64,000 bases of DNA from Chloroflexota bacterium (GCA_016860845.1 BOKF01000001.1:186001-250000), one strand, 5' to 3'; shown: positions 25,500 to 34,330, counted from the stretch's first letter. Notes: a model not told the origin generated them from the sequence alone. Made by a program: numbers and translations.

Positions 25500-26036
25500 A
25501 TGTACCCATTCGAAGGTCCGCCCGAAGAAGAGTTCCAGCGCGAGATTCTAAGTTGGAACGACATTGACAAATTGATAGACCATCTCATCCCTCAATTCCG
25601 GGGCGAATTTGATGGCTTGCTGATGATTACCAGGGGTGGTCTGGTCCCCGGCGGAATTTTAAGCGAAGCCCTGGGCATTAAAGATGTGCTGACCGCTTCG
25701 GTCTATTTTCCCGACGACGTGGACCAAAAACTGGCCTGGCCCACTTTTATGCAGTTTCCGCCTGATACCCTGCTAACCGGCCGGCGCATCCTCATTGTGG
25801 ACGACATCTGGGCCAACGGCCGGGCGATCATGATGGTGGTTGGCCGTTTAGCTGCGGTCGGCTGCGAGGCGGAAACAGCCGTGTTGCACTATCGCATTCG
25901 CTCTAACCTCTTCCCCGATACTGGCCCCGATTATTACGGCGCCGTCACCGACCGTTACCTTATCTATCCCTGGGAAATGTCGGTGCTGCCGCGCGGCGCG
26001 CTCAAACCCGGTACCGGGCCGCTGCCGGCTATCTAA
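25500..26036 (+). CDS. phosphoribosyltransferase (purine salvage type)
   Basis: 178 residues from ATG 25500 (a GTG codon immediately precedes it). The PRPP-binding loop ILIVDDIWANGRAI is followed by helix and the hood region; the N-terminal FDGLLMITRGGLVPGGILSEALGI is the PPi loop of type I PRTases. The overall form fits xanthine/hypoxanthine phosphoribosyltransferases that rebuild nucleotides from free bases, or a regulatory homologue. It is a single gene with its own strong promoter, several kilobases from the de novo purine cluster. Confidence 0.8.
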   Translation: MYPFEGPPEEEFQREILSWNDIDKLIDHLIPQFRGEFDGLLMITRGGLVPGGILSEALGIKDVLTASVYFPDDVDQKLAWPTFMQFPPDTLLTGRRILIVDDIWANGRAIMMVVGRLAAVGCEAETAVLHYRIRSNLFPDTGPDYYGAVTDRYLIYPWEMSVLPRGALKPGTGPLPAI

Positions 26037-26054
26037 ACGCAAAAAGTAAAGGTT

Positions 26055-26082
26055 TTGCCTAAAGCACAAATAACGTTATAAT
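26055..26082 (+). promoter_or_regulatory. probable promoter of the ParB-like gene
   Basis: TTGCCT (26055-26060), 16-bp spacer, TATAAT (26077-26082). This would give a leader of about 145 bases before ATG 26234, unusually long for this region. The leader contains GATTATCA...TGATAATC and a second, stronger hairpin. Confidence 0.55.
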
Positions 26083-26151
26083 GACTCCCGATTATCAAGC
26101 TTGATGATAATCATCATTTTAATAACCAACAGGGATTATCCGACTTTAGCA

Positions 26152-26180
26152 AAGGCGCTTTTCATGCTGAAAAGCGCCTT
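26152..26180 (+). terminator. 12-bp perfect hairpin in the ParB-like gene leader
   Basis: AAGGCGCTTTTC, loop ATGCT, GAAAAGCGCCTT, then GCCTATTTT. Either it terminates transcripts of the preceding phosphoribosyltransferase gene, or it works as an attenuator in the leader. The U-tract is displaced by five bases, so efficiency is uncertain. Confidence 0.6.
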
Positions 26181-26233
26181 GCCTATTTTAAAGGGTTGGA
26201 GCAATCCCGACTGACTCAAACAGGAGGTCAGCT

Positions 26234-27595
26234 ATGCTAACTCCAGAATCAAATGAGGAATTTTCCAGAGCACGACAACGCGCCTTCATCGAGGAATGGC
26301 TGAGCTTTTTCAGAGGCCGCTCGAACAACCTGCTGCCCTTTGAAGAAATCAAACAAAATTTGCAGTTGCAGGATGCCGCCTATAAAGGCTTGCAGGAAAT
26401 CGAATTGGATAAAATTGTCGGCAGCACCGGCCGCTATCGTGATTTTACCCGCACCTTTTTACCTAAAAACAGCACCACCGAGGAACGCTGGCGGCGAGTG
26501 GACGCCGTCGCCCACTCTGGGGAGGGCTTTCCCCCCATTGAGGTGTACCAGGTCGGCGACGTTTACTTTGTCCGCGACGGCAATCACCGGGTCTCGGTGG
26601 CCCGCGCCCATAGCGCCAAGACCATCGAGGCTTACGTGATTGAGTACAAAACACCGGTGTCCATTGGCCCGGACGACGACCTGGATCAGATTTTGCTCAG
26701 AGTAGAACACGCCGACTTCCTCAAGGAAACCCATCTGGACCAGCTTCGTCCCGGCCAAAACGTGGTCTTCACCGAACCAGGACGCTACCGGCTGGTCGAA
26801 GAGCATATCATCATTCACAAGTACCTGCGCGAAATCACCTGCGGCTGTGAAATTTCAAATGAGGAAGCTGTCGCCAGTTGGTATGATAATGTCTACCTGC
26901 CCATTGTGGAATTGATCCGCGAACGGGATGTGCTGCGGTATTTTCCGGGCCGGACCGAGGCCGACCTGTACGCCTGGCTGATTTTGCACCGGGCGGCGCT
27001 GGAAGCGGAACTGGACGCCCTCGGCCAAGTTTCCAATGAACAGGTCTTGGCCGTCCTGGAAAGGGAAAAAGCTAATCCCCTGGCGCAACTGTTGGGTTTT
27101 TTCCAGGATAGGCTGAACCTGGAACAGGTGTCGCTCAAAGCAAAACACGCCCAGTTTTTGCGCGAGACGGGCCTGGACGAAATTCGGCCGGAACAGAATG
27201 TCCTCTTTACCGAGCCGGAAGGCTACGAGTTAGCCAAAGAGCATATCGCTTTTCACAAATTTCTACGGGAAGTGGAGTGTAACTGCGAAATTTCCTACGC
27301 CGAAGCGGTCGGCAGTTGGTACGATCACGTCTACCTGCCGCTCATCGAGCTGATTCGCGAGCGGGACATCCTCAAATATTTTCCGGGCCGGACCGAGAGC
27401 GATGTTTACCTGTGGCTGGTTCTCCGCCGGGCCGCGCGCGAAGCCGAGCTGAACACCCTCGGCCAGATTCCCGATGAACAGGTCATCGAAGATTTGGAGC
27501 AGCAAGAAGCTCCGCCCCGTTCACTAACCTGGCTGGCTCAACTGTTCGGCTTTAAACCTAAGCCACAAGTGGTAAATCCCTTGATGTTCAAATAA
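26234..27595 (+). CDS. ParB-like nuclease-fold protein with tandem DUF4032-like repeats
   Basis: 453 residues. The N-terminal domain (about 35-150) ends in VYFVRDGNHRVSVARA, the ParB/sulfiredoxin signature (GNHRV), preceded by PPIEVYQVGD. Then two copies of a 146-residue unit follow (159-304 and 305-450): H-A-x-F-L-(K/R)-E-T, NV(V/L)FTEP, EEH/KEHI, CGCEIS/CNCEIS, SWYD(N/H)VYLP, ELIRERD, YFPGRTE-DxYLWL. The second half resembles DUF4032. AGGAGGTCAGCT before ATG 26234 is a strong ribosome site. Function is unknown; a nucleotide or nucleic-acid link is suggested only by the ParB fold. Confidence 0.78.
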   Translation: MLTPESNEEFSRARQRAFIEEWLSFFRGRSNNLLPFEEIKQNLQLQDAAYKGLQEIELDKIVGSTGRYRDFTRTFLPKNSTTEERWRRVDAVAHSGEGFPPIEVYQVGDVYFVRDGNHRVSVARAHSAKTIEAYVIEYKTPVSIGPDDDLDQILLRVEHADFLKETHLDQLRPGQNVVFTEPGRYRLVEEHIIIHKYLREITCGCEISNEEAVASWYDNVYLPIVELIRERDVLRYFPGRTEADLYAWLILHRAALEAELDALGQVSNEQVLAVLEREKANPLAQLLGFFQDRLNLEQVSLKAKHAQFLRETGLDEIRPEQNVLFTEPEGYELAKEHIAFHKFLREVECNCEISYAEAVGSWYDHVYLPLIELIRERDILKYFPGRTESDVYLWLVLRRAAREAELNTLGQIPDEQVIEDLEQQEAPPRSLTWLAQLFGFKPKPQVVNPLMFK

Positions 27596-27608
27596 CTCAA
27601 CTGCATTT

Positions 27609-27671
27609 GCCGGGATTAGGAGATGAGGGGATTTCTTATTCATCTTTTTCCCCAAATCCCCAAATCCCGGC
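27609..27671. repeat. hairpin repeat (CCGGGATTAGG family) between convergent genes
   Basis: CCGGGATTAGGAGATGAGGGGATTT mirrored by CCCCAAATCCCCAAATCCCGG. The same family recurs at 34331-34376. It may also serve as a two-way transcription barrier. Confidence 0.7.
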
Positions 27672-27688
27672 CCTTCTTTGAAACGCCC

Positions 27689-28624
27689 TTACCTGCTCTT
27701 TGAAGGCATTTTCAGCGGCTCAGGCCTGGCGGCATCCGCTGCGACAAGCTGGGCCAGCAAGTGGCCGTTTTGGGGCAGCAAAGTCAGGCCGGCCTTCCCT
27801 TCCAAAATCTTTTCCGTTTCCAAAATCTCAAACATGGCTCCGGCCACGTCCGGGTCGGCGCAAATTTCTTGCAGCGCCGCTCCCACAATCTTGGGGCGCA
27901 TAGCGTTGGCCCGGGCAAACTCAATCGCTGCCTGGCGCTCGGCCGTGCTGGTGATGATGCTGACCTGGTTGGCCCCATCCTGCCGGATCGCCGACGTCAC
28001 CTGGCGCAGCCGGTTGACCACCTTCTCCTCGATCTGCCGGATCATGCCCGCATCCCGGAGATGGACCTTGCGGATGTAAACCGAGCCTAATCTATAACCC
28101 CACTCCTCGGATTTGGGCGACACCTCGGCCCGCACCGCCTGGCTCATCGGGTGGCGGTTTTGCAGCATCTCGGCCAGCGGCATATTGCTCAAGGTCCGCA
28201 CTGTCGCGTTGCTCACGTTCGCCGCCAGCGAGCCTTGCGGGTCAGCGTTTTTGAACAGGTAGGCTACCGGGTCGCTGATGACCATCTCGTACCAGATGCC
28301 GATACCCATCGGCGCGCCTTCCTCGGAGTTGACCGGCTGGCTGCGCAGGTACTGCTGGTCGAGCCGCATGTCCAGCACATGGCAGCGGCCCAGCCACCTG
28401 ACGATCAATGCCTGCGGGCCAAGCTTGAACCACAAAAAATTCAGGCCCGGCTCCTTTAAGACCGCCACCACTTTGCCAAAGAGCACATAGACGTGGCAGC
28501 GGCCCTCCTCGACAATGGCGTACAGCCCCAACAGCCGGGCCAGCAGCATGAAAATCGGCAGGGCGATAAACAGGCCAATAAAGGTGAGGATAAACACAAT
28601 GATGAAAGTTGCCAGTTCTTGCAT
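27689..28624 (-). CDS. SPFH/Band-7 (stomatin/prohibitin-like) protein
   Basis: 311 residues. An N-terminal TM helix (about 5-30) is followed by the SPFH domain (CHVYVLFGKVVAVLKEPGLNFLW, then VNSEEGAPMGIGIWYEMVISDPVAYLF), and by a charged helical region with the typical ITSTAERQAAIEFARANAMRPKI. Family members build membrane microdomain scaffolds and often regulate proteases. Its ATG overlaps the stop of the next SPFH gene upstream by one base (TAATG), so the two are probably translated together and may form a hetero-oligomer like HflK/HflC. Confidence 0.85.
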   Translation of the reverse strand: MQELATFIIVFILTFIGLFIALPIFMLLARLLGLYAIVEEGRCHVYVLFGKVVAVLKEPGLNFLWFKLGPQALIVRWLGRCHVLDMRLDQQYLRSQPVNSEEGAPMGIGIWYEMVISDPVAYLFKNADPQGSLAANVSNATVRTLSNMPLAEMLQNRHPMSQAVRAEVSPKSEEWGYRLGSVYIRKVHLRDAGMIRQIEEKVVNRLRQVTSAIRQDGANQVSIITSTAERQAAIEFARANAMRPKIVGAALQEICADPDVAGAMFEILETEKILEGKAGLTLLPQNGHLLAQLVAADAARPEPLKMPSKSR

Positions 28625-29610
28625 TATTTCTGCTCCTCCAGGATGACTTGTTGGGCCTGGCTGTAGAGCCGCAAGCGGACGTTCCGCAGGTAGGCTTCCA
28701 GCACGCCGGGGCCGCTCTTTTTCAATTCGGCTAACTGCGCCGCCAAAGCCTTAAGCGGCTCGACTTCGGCCTGAGCTTTGAGTGTTTCAATTTCCACTGC
28801 CCGCTTCGATTGCACAATCTTCTGGTCGGCGGCAGCTTGGGCCAGGCTAATGTCCGACGAAACCTGATTATGGGCGGTATTGATGGCGGCCAGGGCTGAC
28901 TCGACCTCCTGAGGGGGGTCAATCTCGGTAATCAGCGAGGCATCCAACACAATTCCATAGCGGGCAGTGGAGGAGAGGGACTCCTGATCCATGTGCTCGT
29001 TGAGATCGCGCAGATTTTTGCGCAGATCGTTGATGGATACGCCGGCCATGATGCTGGGGTCAGCAGGATTGGTATCGGCCAGGCTGCTGTTGGGCGCTTC
29101 ATAATTGGCGATGCGCTCGCGCAAAATGGAGACAAAGTAGCCCATAATATGCACAATGGGCTGTTTGACTCCAAACAGGTAGGCGTACAAATTCCGTTCC
29201 GACACCCGGTAGCGAATCTGGCCCTGCAAGCCGGTGTTGAGCTGGTCTTTGGTAACGGCCTCCAGGACTGTACCCTGTTTGTTGGCGTTTAGGTCAAGCG
29301 GGTCAAAGGCCATATTGACCGTCTGGGTAGCCACCGAAACCTTGTAGATTTTCTCCCACGGCCACTTGAAATACGGCCCGCCCGGCTGGATGACCCGCAC
29401 TTGCGGATACCGGTACCGTTCTCGCTCTTCGGGCCGCAGATATTCGGTAATCGGGTCGTCCAGGGTAGTCGCCCCTTTGATCCGCTCCGCTCGCCCGAAG
29501 ATCGTCTTCACCGCCCGCTCATTCTGATTGACGGTATACAGTCCCGCCAAAATGTAGCGGACGACGAACCAGGCAATAAAGCCAAAAAAACAACCAAAAA
29601 AAGCTGCCAT
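28624..29610 (-). CDS. SPFH/Band-7 protein, partner of the downstream paralogue
   Basis: 328 residues. A TM helix (about 3-25) precedes the SPFH core (YTVNQNERAVKTIFGRAERI, VIQPGGPYFKWPWEKIYKV, then YRVSERNLYAYLFGV). The helical tail DQKIVQSKRAVEIETLKAQAEVEPLKALA is a long coiled coil. Start ATG 29610, preceded by GAAAGGAAACAGAC. Membrane-bound scaffold function is inferred from the family. Probably a two-gene operon with the following gene. Confidence 0.85.
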   Translation of the reverse strand: MAAFFGCFFGFIAWFVVRYILAGLYTVNQNERAVKTIFGRAERIKGATTLDDPITEYLRPEERERYRYPQVRVIQPGGPYFKWPWEKIYKVSVATQTVNMAFDPLDLNANKQGTVLEAVTKDQLNTGLQGQIRYRVSERNLYAYLFGVKQPIVHIMGYFVSILRERIANYEAPNSSLADTNPADPSIMAGVSINDLRKNLRDLNEHMDQESLSSTARYGIVLDASLITEIDPPQEVESALAAINTAHNQVSSDISLAQAAADQKIVQSKRAVEIETLKAQAEVEPLKALAAQLAELKKSGPGVLEAYLRNVRLRLYSQAQQVILEEQK

Positions 29611-29652
29611 GTCTGTTTCCTTTCGTGGGTAAGCCTACTCAGTTGGGAATTT

Positions 29653-30249
29653 CTATTTTTCGATAGGATTTATGCTCTGTATCGCCTCAACCAACAGCCG
29701 GTGCTCCGCCGCATGAACCCGCGCCTCCAGGTCGGCCAGGCTGTCGCCGGCCCGAAGCGGCACAGCCGCCGTGGCAATGACCGGCCCGGCGTCAACTTCG
29801 GGGATGACCCAATGGACCATGACCCCGGTCTGGTCCATTTCGCCCCGCTGAAAAGCCTCATAGGCCCGCTGGATCGCCTGGGTCCCGGCGAATTGGCCGG
29901 GCAGAGCCGGATGCAGGTTCAAGACTCGTCCCGGAAAACGGTCCAAAAAAGCCGGGCTGAGAACGTGCATCCACCCGGCCAGCACCACCAGGTCAGGCTG
30001 GTAGGCCAGCGTCATCTCCGCCAGGTCGGCGTCATACGCCTCCCGCGACTGACCCGCCTCCCCATAAGCTTTCAAAGGGAAATAGAGGGTCGGCAGGTGG
30101 GCTTTTTCGGCGCGAACCAGGCCATAAGCATTGGCGCGATTAGAAACCACCACGACAATCCTGGCTTCCAGCTCGCCGGCCCCGATGGCGTCAATCAACG
30201 CCTGCAAATTTGAGCCGCTGCCGGAGATAAAAACGGCCAGCCGTTTCAT
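29653..30249 (-). CDS. purN: phosphoribosylglycinamide formyltransferase
   Basis: 198 residues. It transfers a formyl group from 10-formyl-THF to GAR, the third step of purine synthesis. Phosphate-binding GSGSN (residues 10-14) and the catalytic N111, H113 (LNLHPALPG) and D153 (PEVDAGPV) are in place. The family has HPSLLPAFPG at the second site, so HPALPGQF is a one-residue-shorter variant. Last gene of the purine cluster, downstream of purM with a hairpin repeat in the gap. Confidence 0.93.
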   Translation of the reverse strand: MKRLAVFISGSGSNLQALIDAIGAGELEARIVVVVSNRANAYGLVRAEKAHLPTLYFPLKAYGEAGQSREAYDADLAEMTLAYQPDLVVLAGWMHVLSPAFLDRFPGRVLNLHPALPGQFAGTQAIQRAYEAFQRGEMDQTGVMVHWVIPEVDAGPVIATAAVPLRAGDSLADLEARVHAAEHRLLVEAIQSINPIEK

Positions 30250-30275
30250 ACTGCTTATTTACTCCTACTTCTCAA

Positions 30276-30353
30276 TGTCATTCTGAGCGAGGAACGAGCG
30301 AAGAATCTCTGATTTGTGACCCCGCGGATTCTTCGCTATCGCTCAGAATGACA
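30276..30353. repeat. hairpin repeat (TGTCATTCTGAGCGA family)
   Basis: TGTCATTCTGAGCGAGGAACGAGCGAAGAAT mirrored by ATTCTTCGCTATCGCTCAGAATGACA. It lies between purM and purN. Relatives occur at 35498-35590, 46481-46610 and 48510-48604. Confidence 0.8.
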
Positions 30354-30373
30354 CAACAGAGGGTACATTTTAC

Positions 30374-31381
30374 TTAAGAAACACGCTCTGAGACAATCTC
30401 CCCTACCGCCCAGGCCTGGTCGCCCAAAACAGCCAGGGCTTGGTCAAGCTGCTCCGCCGAAACCACTGCCAGCATCCCTAAGCCCAGGTTGAAGGTCCGG
30501 GCCATCTCCGTCTCGCCAATCTGGCCCGCCGCTTGGATGAGTTGAAAAATCGGCGGGATGGGCCAGCTTCCCCGCCGGAGGTGAAGTGCTGTTCCCACCG
30601 GCAAAATTCGCGGCGGGTTATCAACCAGCCCGCCGCCGGTGATATGCGCCAGACCCTTGAGGGTGATGTGGGCGGCCCACAAGCGCTGGACCTCGGCCAA
30701 ATAGACGCGATGGGGGGCCAGCAGCGCCTCGCCCAGCGACTGGCCTAATTCCGGTATCCCTGCATGCAAATCCCAGCCATGCAAAACACGCCGGGCCAGC
30801 GAATAGCCGTTGGTATGCAGTCCCGCCGCAGCCAAGCCGATGACCTGATCGCCCGGCCTGATGGTTCGCCCGTCAATGATCTGGCTCCGCTCCACAACCC
30901 CCACCACCGTGCCGACCAGATCAAACTCGTTTGGCTCATAGACCCCCGGCATTTCGGCCGTTTCGCCGCCCAGGAGGGCGCAGCCGACCGCCTGGCAGGC
31001 CGCAGCAATGCTCCGCACTATCGTGGCGACCCGCTCCGGCTGCAAGCGGCTGGCGGCAATGTAGTCCAGAAAAAAGAGGGGACGCGCCCCCTGTACCAGA
31101 ATATCGTTGACACAGTGATTGACAATATCAAAGCCAATCGTCTCAAACCGATCCAGCGCCGCCGCGATCTTGGTTTTGGTCCCCACCCCGTCCGTCGAGG
31201 CGACCAGCACCGGCGCTTCCATCTCCTTCAAGGCAGAAATGTCAAACAACCCGCCAAACGCGCCGATACCGGCCAGCACCTCCGGCCCATAGGTCGCCCG
31301 GACAGCCTCCTTCATCAGCGCCACAGCCCGCGTACCGGCCTCAATATCAACCCCGGCGTCCCGATAAGTGATAGGTTTCAT
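30374..31381 (-). CDS. purM: phosphoribosylformylglycinamidine cyclo-ligase (AIR synthetase)
   Basis: 335 residues, the usual length. Conserved ATP/Mg segments include STDGVGTK (62-69), GFDIVNHCVNDILVQGA, GGETAEMPGVY and the C-terminal LGLGMLAVV. It closes the imidazole ring, turning FGAM into AIR. Its ATG overlaps the purD stop by four bases, so the two are translationally coupled. Confidence 0.96.
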   Translation of the reverse strand: MKPITYRDAGVDIEAGTRAVALMKEAVRATYGPEVLAGIGAFGGLFDISALKEMEAPVLVASTDGVGTKTKIAAALDRFETIGFDIVNHCVNDILVQGARPLFFLDYIAASRLQPERVATIVRSIAAACQAVGCALLGGETAEMPGVYEPNEFDLVGTVVGVVERSQIIDGRTIRPGDQVIGLAAAGLHTNGYSLARRVLHGWDLHAGIPELGQSLGEALLAPHRVYLAEVQRLWAAHITLKGLAHITGGGLVDNPPRILPVGTALHLRRGSWPIPPIFQLIQAAGQIGETEMARTFNLGLGMLAVVSAEQLDQALAVLGDQAWAVGEIVSERVS

Positions 31382-32673
31382 CTCTGGATAACCGCCTTAG
31401 CTCCAATATCCCGCCGGTAATGCATCCCCTGAAAATGGATGCGCGCCATCCCGGTGTAGGCTCGCTCGATGGCCAGGGGCAGCGTCTCGCCCACCCCGGT
31501 GACGGCCAGGACTCGCCCGCCGTCAGTTACCAGCCGGCCCTCGCCGCTGAGGCGTGTCCCGGCCTGAAAAACGAGCACCTGCGGCAATGCTTCAGCCTCG
31601 GCCACGCCGGAAATTTCGCGGCCCTTCTGATAATCTCCCGGGTACCCCTCCGCCGCCGCTACCACCGTTGCCGCTGCCCCAGTATTCCACGATACCTGCA
31701 TCTGGTCAAGCGTGCCGTTCAAGCAGGTCTGGAAGATTGTCACGAGATCACTTTCCAACAAAGGCAGAATCACCTGGGTTTCCGGGTCGCCGAAGCGGCA
31801 GTTGAACTCCAACACCCGCGGCCCGGCCTCGGTCAGCATCAACCCGGCGTAGAGAATGCCGGTGTAAGGCGCGCCTTCGGCTCGCAGTCCGGCCAGCGCC
31901 GGCTGAAAAACGGTCTGGAGCAGTTCTGCCAGCAGGGCCGGTGTGACCAGCGGGGCCGGAGCATACGCGCCCATGCCGCCCGTATTCGGCCCGGCGTCGC
32001 CGTCAAAGACCCGTTTGTGATCCTGCGCTACCGGCATGGGTGCAGCGGTATACCCGTCGCAAAAGGCCAGCACCGACGCCTCCGGCCCGGCCAGCCGCTC
32101 CTCGATGACCACCTCAGCGCCGGCTGCGCCAAAAACACGTTCGGCCATCATCTGCCGCAGGGCCAATTCCGCACCGGCCGGCGTGTCCGGCAGGATGACC
32201 CCCTTGCCCGCGGCCAGGCCCGAGGCCTTGATGACCACGGGATAATCCACCTGCCGCAGATGGGCCAGCGCGGCCTGATAATCGCTGAAGGCGGCGTAGC
32301 GTCCGGTGGGAATGCCGTGACGAACCATAAAGGCTTTGGCGAAGGCTTTGGACGCCTCCAGTTGCGCCGCCGCCTGGATCGGGCCAAAACAAGGCAGTCC
32401 GGCGGCCTGAAACGCATCCACGATGCCCGCCGCCAGTGGCGCTTCCGGTCCAACCACCGTCAGGCCGACGACCTCGCGCCGAGCAAAGTCAATCAGCCCG
32501 GCCACGTTATCTTCGGCCAGGGGTACGTTGGCAATGGGGTCTGATCCGGCGGTGCCGCCGTTCCCCGGCGCGACCCACACCCGCGCCGCCCGCGGCGATT
32601 GGGCCAGCTTCCAGGCCAGGGCGTGCTCCCGCCCCCCCCGGCCGATGACCAGAATATTGATGGGTTTAGTCAT
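31378..32673 (-). CDS. purD: phosphoribosylamine-glycine ligase (GAR synthetase)
   Basis: 431 residues. GRGGREHAL (11-19) opens the N-domain. The ATP-grasp core has VIKASGLAAGKGVI, VVIEERLAGPEASVLAF, TGGMGAYAP and LEFNCRFGDPETQ (metal ligands Glu/Asn). It joins glycine to phosphoribosylamine. ATG start directly after the purF cluster gap; overlaps purM at its end. Confidence 0.96.
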   Translation of the reverse strand: MTKPINILVIGRGGREHALAWKLAQSPRAARVWVAPGNGGTAGSDPIANVPLAEDNVAGLIDFARREVVGLTVVGPEAPLAAGIVDAFQAAGLPCFGPIQAAAQLEASKAFAKAFMVRHGIPTGRYAAFSDYQAALAHLRQVDYPVVIKASGLAAGKGVILPDTPAGAELALRQMMAERVFGAAGAEVVIEERLAGPEASVLAFCDGYTAAPMPVAQDHKRVFDGDAGPNTGGMGAYAPAPLVTPALLAELLQTVFQPALAGLRAEGAPYTGILYAGLMLTEAGPRVLEFNCRFGDPETQVILPLLESDLVTIFQTCLNGTLDQMQVSWNTGAAATVVAAAEGYPGDYQKGREISGVAEAEALPQVLVFQAGTRLSGEGRLVTDGGRVLAVTGVGETLPLAIERAYTGMARIHFQGMHYRRDIGAKAVIQR

Positions 32674-32691
32674 CTCTTATTCCTGAGTAAA

Positions 32692-32761
32692 GACCGCCAA
32701 CCGTGGACCGCTGACCGCCAAAACTATATTAACGGCGGTCGGCGGTCGGTGGTCAGCGGTC
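32692..32761. repeat. hairpin repeat (GACCGCC/GGCGGTC family)
   Basis: GACCGCCAACCGTGGACCG...CCGCC mirrored by GGCGGTCGGCGGTCGGTGG.... It fills the purF-purD gap. A half copy occurs at 48467-48500 directly after a lone strong ribosome site. Confidence 0.8.
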
Positions 32762-34298
32762 ATTCTCCCCAAATTCCTTCAAAAACCAGCTTTTCGTGAT
32801 CTTTTTGCAGCCACCACTCGTCCAGATGGATCGGGTAGCTGCCGGTGAAACAGGCGCTGCAGTAACCCTGCCCGGCATTGAACTCACCGGCTTTAGCCTC
32901 ATTCTGAGCCTGTCGAACCGCTTCGTAGTGAGCTTTTCGAACTGCCCGCATCATCCCCTCGTGCGACAGATAGGCCAGGCTGTCGGCCTCGACGTGGGCC
33001 CGGATTTCCTCAACAGATTTATGGTGGGCAATCAACTCGTGGTGGGTGGCCATATCCACGCCCATAAAACAGGGGTGCTGCACCGGCGGCGACGACACCC
33101 GCAGGTGAACCTCTGCCGCTCCGCCTTCCCGGATCAGCCGCACCAGCGGTCCGGCCGTGTTGCCGCGCACAATCGAATCATCCACCAACACGACCCGTTT
33201 GCCGGCCAGGTTGGCTGTGAGCGGGTTATATTTCAAATGGATGCCCGAGCGCCGCAGTTGATCGTTGGGCTGGATGAAGGTCCGCCCGATGTAGCGATTC
33301 TTGATCAGGCCCTCGCTGTAGGGGATGCCGGACGCCTGGGCGAAGCCAATCGCCGCCGGGGTGGCCGAGTCGGGCACGCCAATGACCACGTCGGCCTCGG
33401 CTGGGGCTTCACGGGCCAGTTCCGCCCCCAACTGCTGGCGCACCCGGTGGATGACCTGATTTTCCAGCATGCTGTCGGGCCGGGCAAAATAGACATACTC
33501 AAACACGCACAGGGCCGGCGCCGGCGCGGCGGCGCGTCCTTGAAAACTATGCAGGCCATGCCGGTCCAGGCGAACAATCTCGCCGGGATGGACCTCGCGC
33601 AGATACTGCGCCCCAATCGTCCCCAACGCGCACGACTCCGAGGCGACGGCATAGCCGCCCCCACTGGGGAACTCGCCCAGGCAGAGCGGACGCAGCCCCA
33701 GGGGGTCGCGCACGGCAAAGACAGCGTCGCGGGTCAGGATAACCAGGGAGTAGGCTCCTTCGGCCTCGGCCATCAACGCAGCCAGGCGATGTTCCCAGTC
33801 CGGCTGGCCTGGTTTGCGGCCCGGCGGCGGCGCGGCAAGCATCTGGACAATGACCTCCGTATCGCTGGAGGAGGTCAGGCCGACGCCCCGTTCCAACAGT
33901 TTGTGGCGCAGGGCCAGGGCGTTGGTCAGGTTGCCGTTGTGACCCACCCCGAGCGGGCCGTAAATGGTTTCAATCAAGTAGGGCTGGGCGTTGCGAATGT
34001 GGGTTGAGCCGGTTGTCGAGTAGCGGTTCTGGCCAATCGCCAGGTGACCTTTGAGGGGAGCTAAATTCTCCTCGTTGAACACCTGGGCGACCAGTCCCAT
34101 GCCCTTGTGGATGTAAGCGGCCCGGCCATCGCTGCTGGCAATGCCGGCGCTCTCCTGGCCGCGATGCTGCAAGGCGTACAGGGCAAAAAAGGTTAACCGG
34201 GCCACGTCCGCGCCGGGCGCGTAGATGCCGAACACGCCGCACGCTTCGCGGGGCCGGTCTAACTCGTCGTCCAAAAAATCCCACCCTGGGTTTGCCAT
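32760..34298 (-). CDS. purF: amidophosphoribosyltransferase (Fe-S type)
   Basis: First committed step of purine synthesis: glutamine plus PRPP to phosphoribosylamine. 512 residues from ATG 34298 (AAAGGCG ahead; an ATG six codons earlier is possible). The N-terminal nucleophile Cys20 follows a propeptide (REACGVFGIY). VVLVDDSIVRGNTAG is the PRPP loop. Cys residues in HPCFMGVDM and GYCSACFTGSYPI fit the [4Fe-4S]-bearing type. About 15 residues before GYCSACF (KAHYEAVRQAQNEAK) come from sequence matching the GTTCGACAGGCTCAGAATGA repeat, apparently an in-frame insertion. Confidence 0.94.
   Translation of the reverse strand: MANPGWDFLDDELDRPREACGVFGIYAPGADVARLTFFALYALQHRGQESAGIASSDGRAAYIHKGMGLVAQVFNEENLAPLKGHLAIGQNRYSTTGSTHIRNAQPYLIETIYGPLGVGHNGNLTNALALRHKLLERGVGLTSSSDTEVIVQMLAAPPPGRKPGQPDWEHRLAALMAEAEGAYSLVILTRDAVFAVRDPLGLRPLCLGEFPSGGGYAVASESCALGTIGAQYLREVHPGEIVRLDRHGLHSFQGRAAAPAPALCVFEYVYFARPDSMLENQVIHRVRQQLGAELAREAPAEADVVIGVPDSATPAAIGFAQASGIPYSEGLIKNRYIGRTFIQPNDQLRRSGIHLKYNPLTANLAGKRVVLVDDSIVRGNTAGPLVRLIREGGAAEVHLRVSSPPVQHPCFMGVDMATHHELIAHHKSVEEIRAHVEADSLAYLSHEGMMRAVRKAHYEAVRQAQNEAKAGEFNAGQGYCSACFTGSYPIHLDEWWLQKDHEKLVFEGIWGE
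32899..32943. repeat. repeat segment inside purF (TCATTCTGAGCCTGTCGAA family)
   Basis: TCATTCTGAGCCTGTCGAACCG...TTCGAA repeats the intergenic family vocabulary (for example CTGAGCTTGTCGAAGG at 46492) and stays in frame within purF near its end. Confidence 0.65.
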
Positions 34299-34330
34299 TG
34301 CGATTACGCCTTTCATTCCAGCATTTCTTG

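Noticed and set aside
31420..32544. Plus-strand frame of 374 codons opposite purD
   Set aside because: Antisense to a clearly conserved ATP-grasp enzyme; no independent support.
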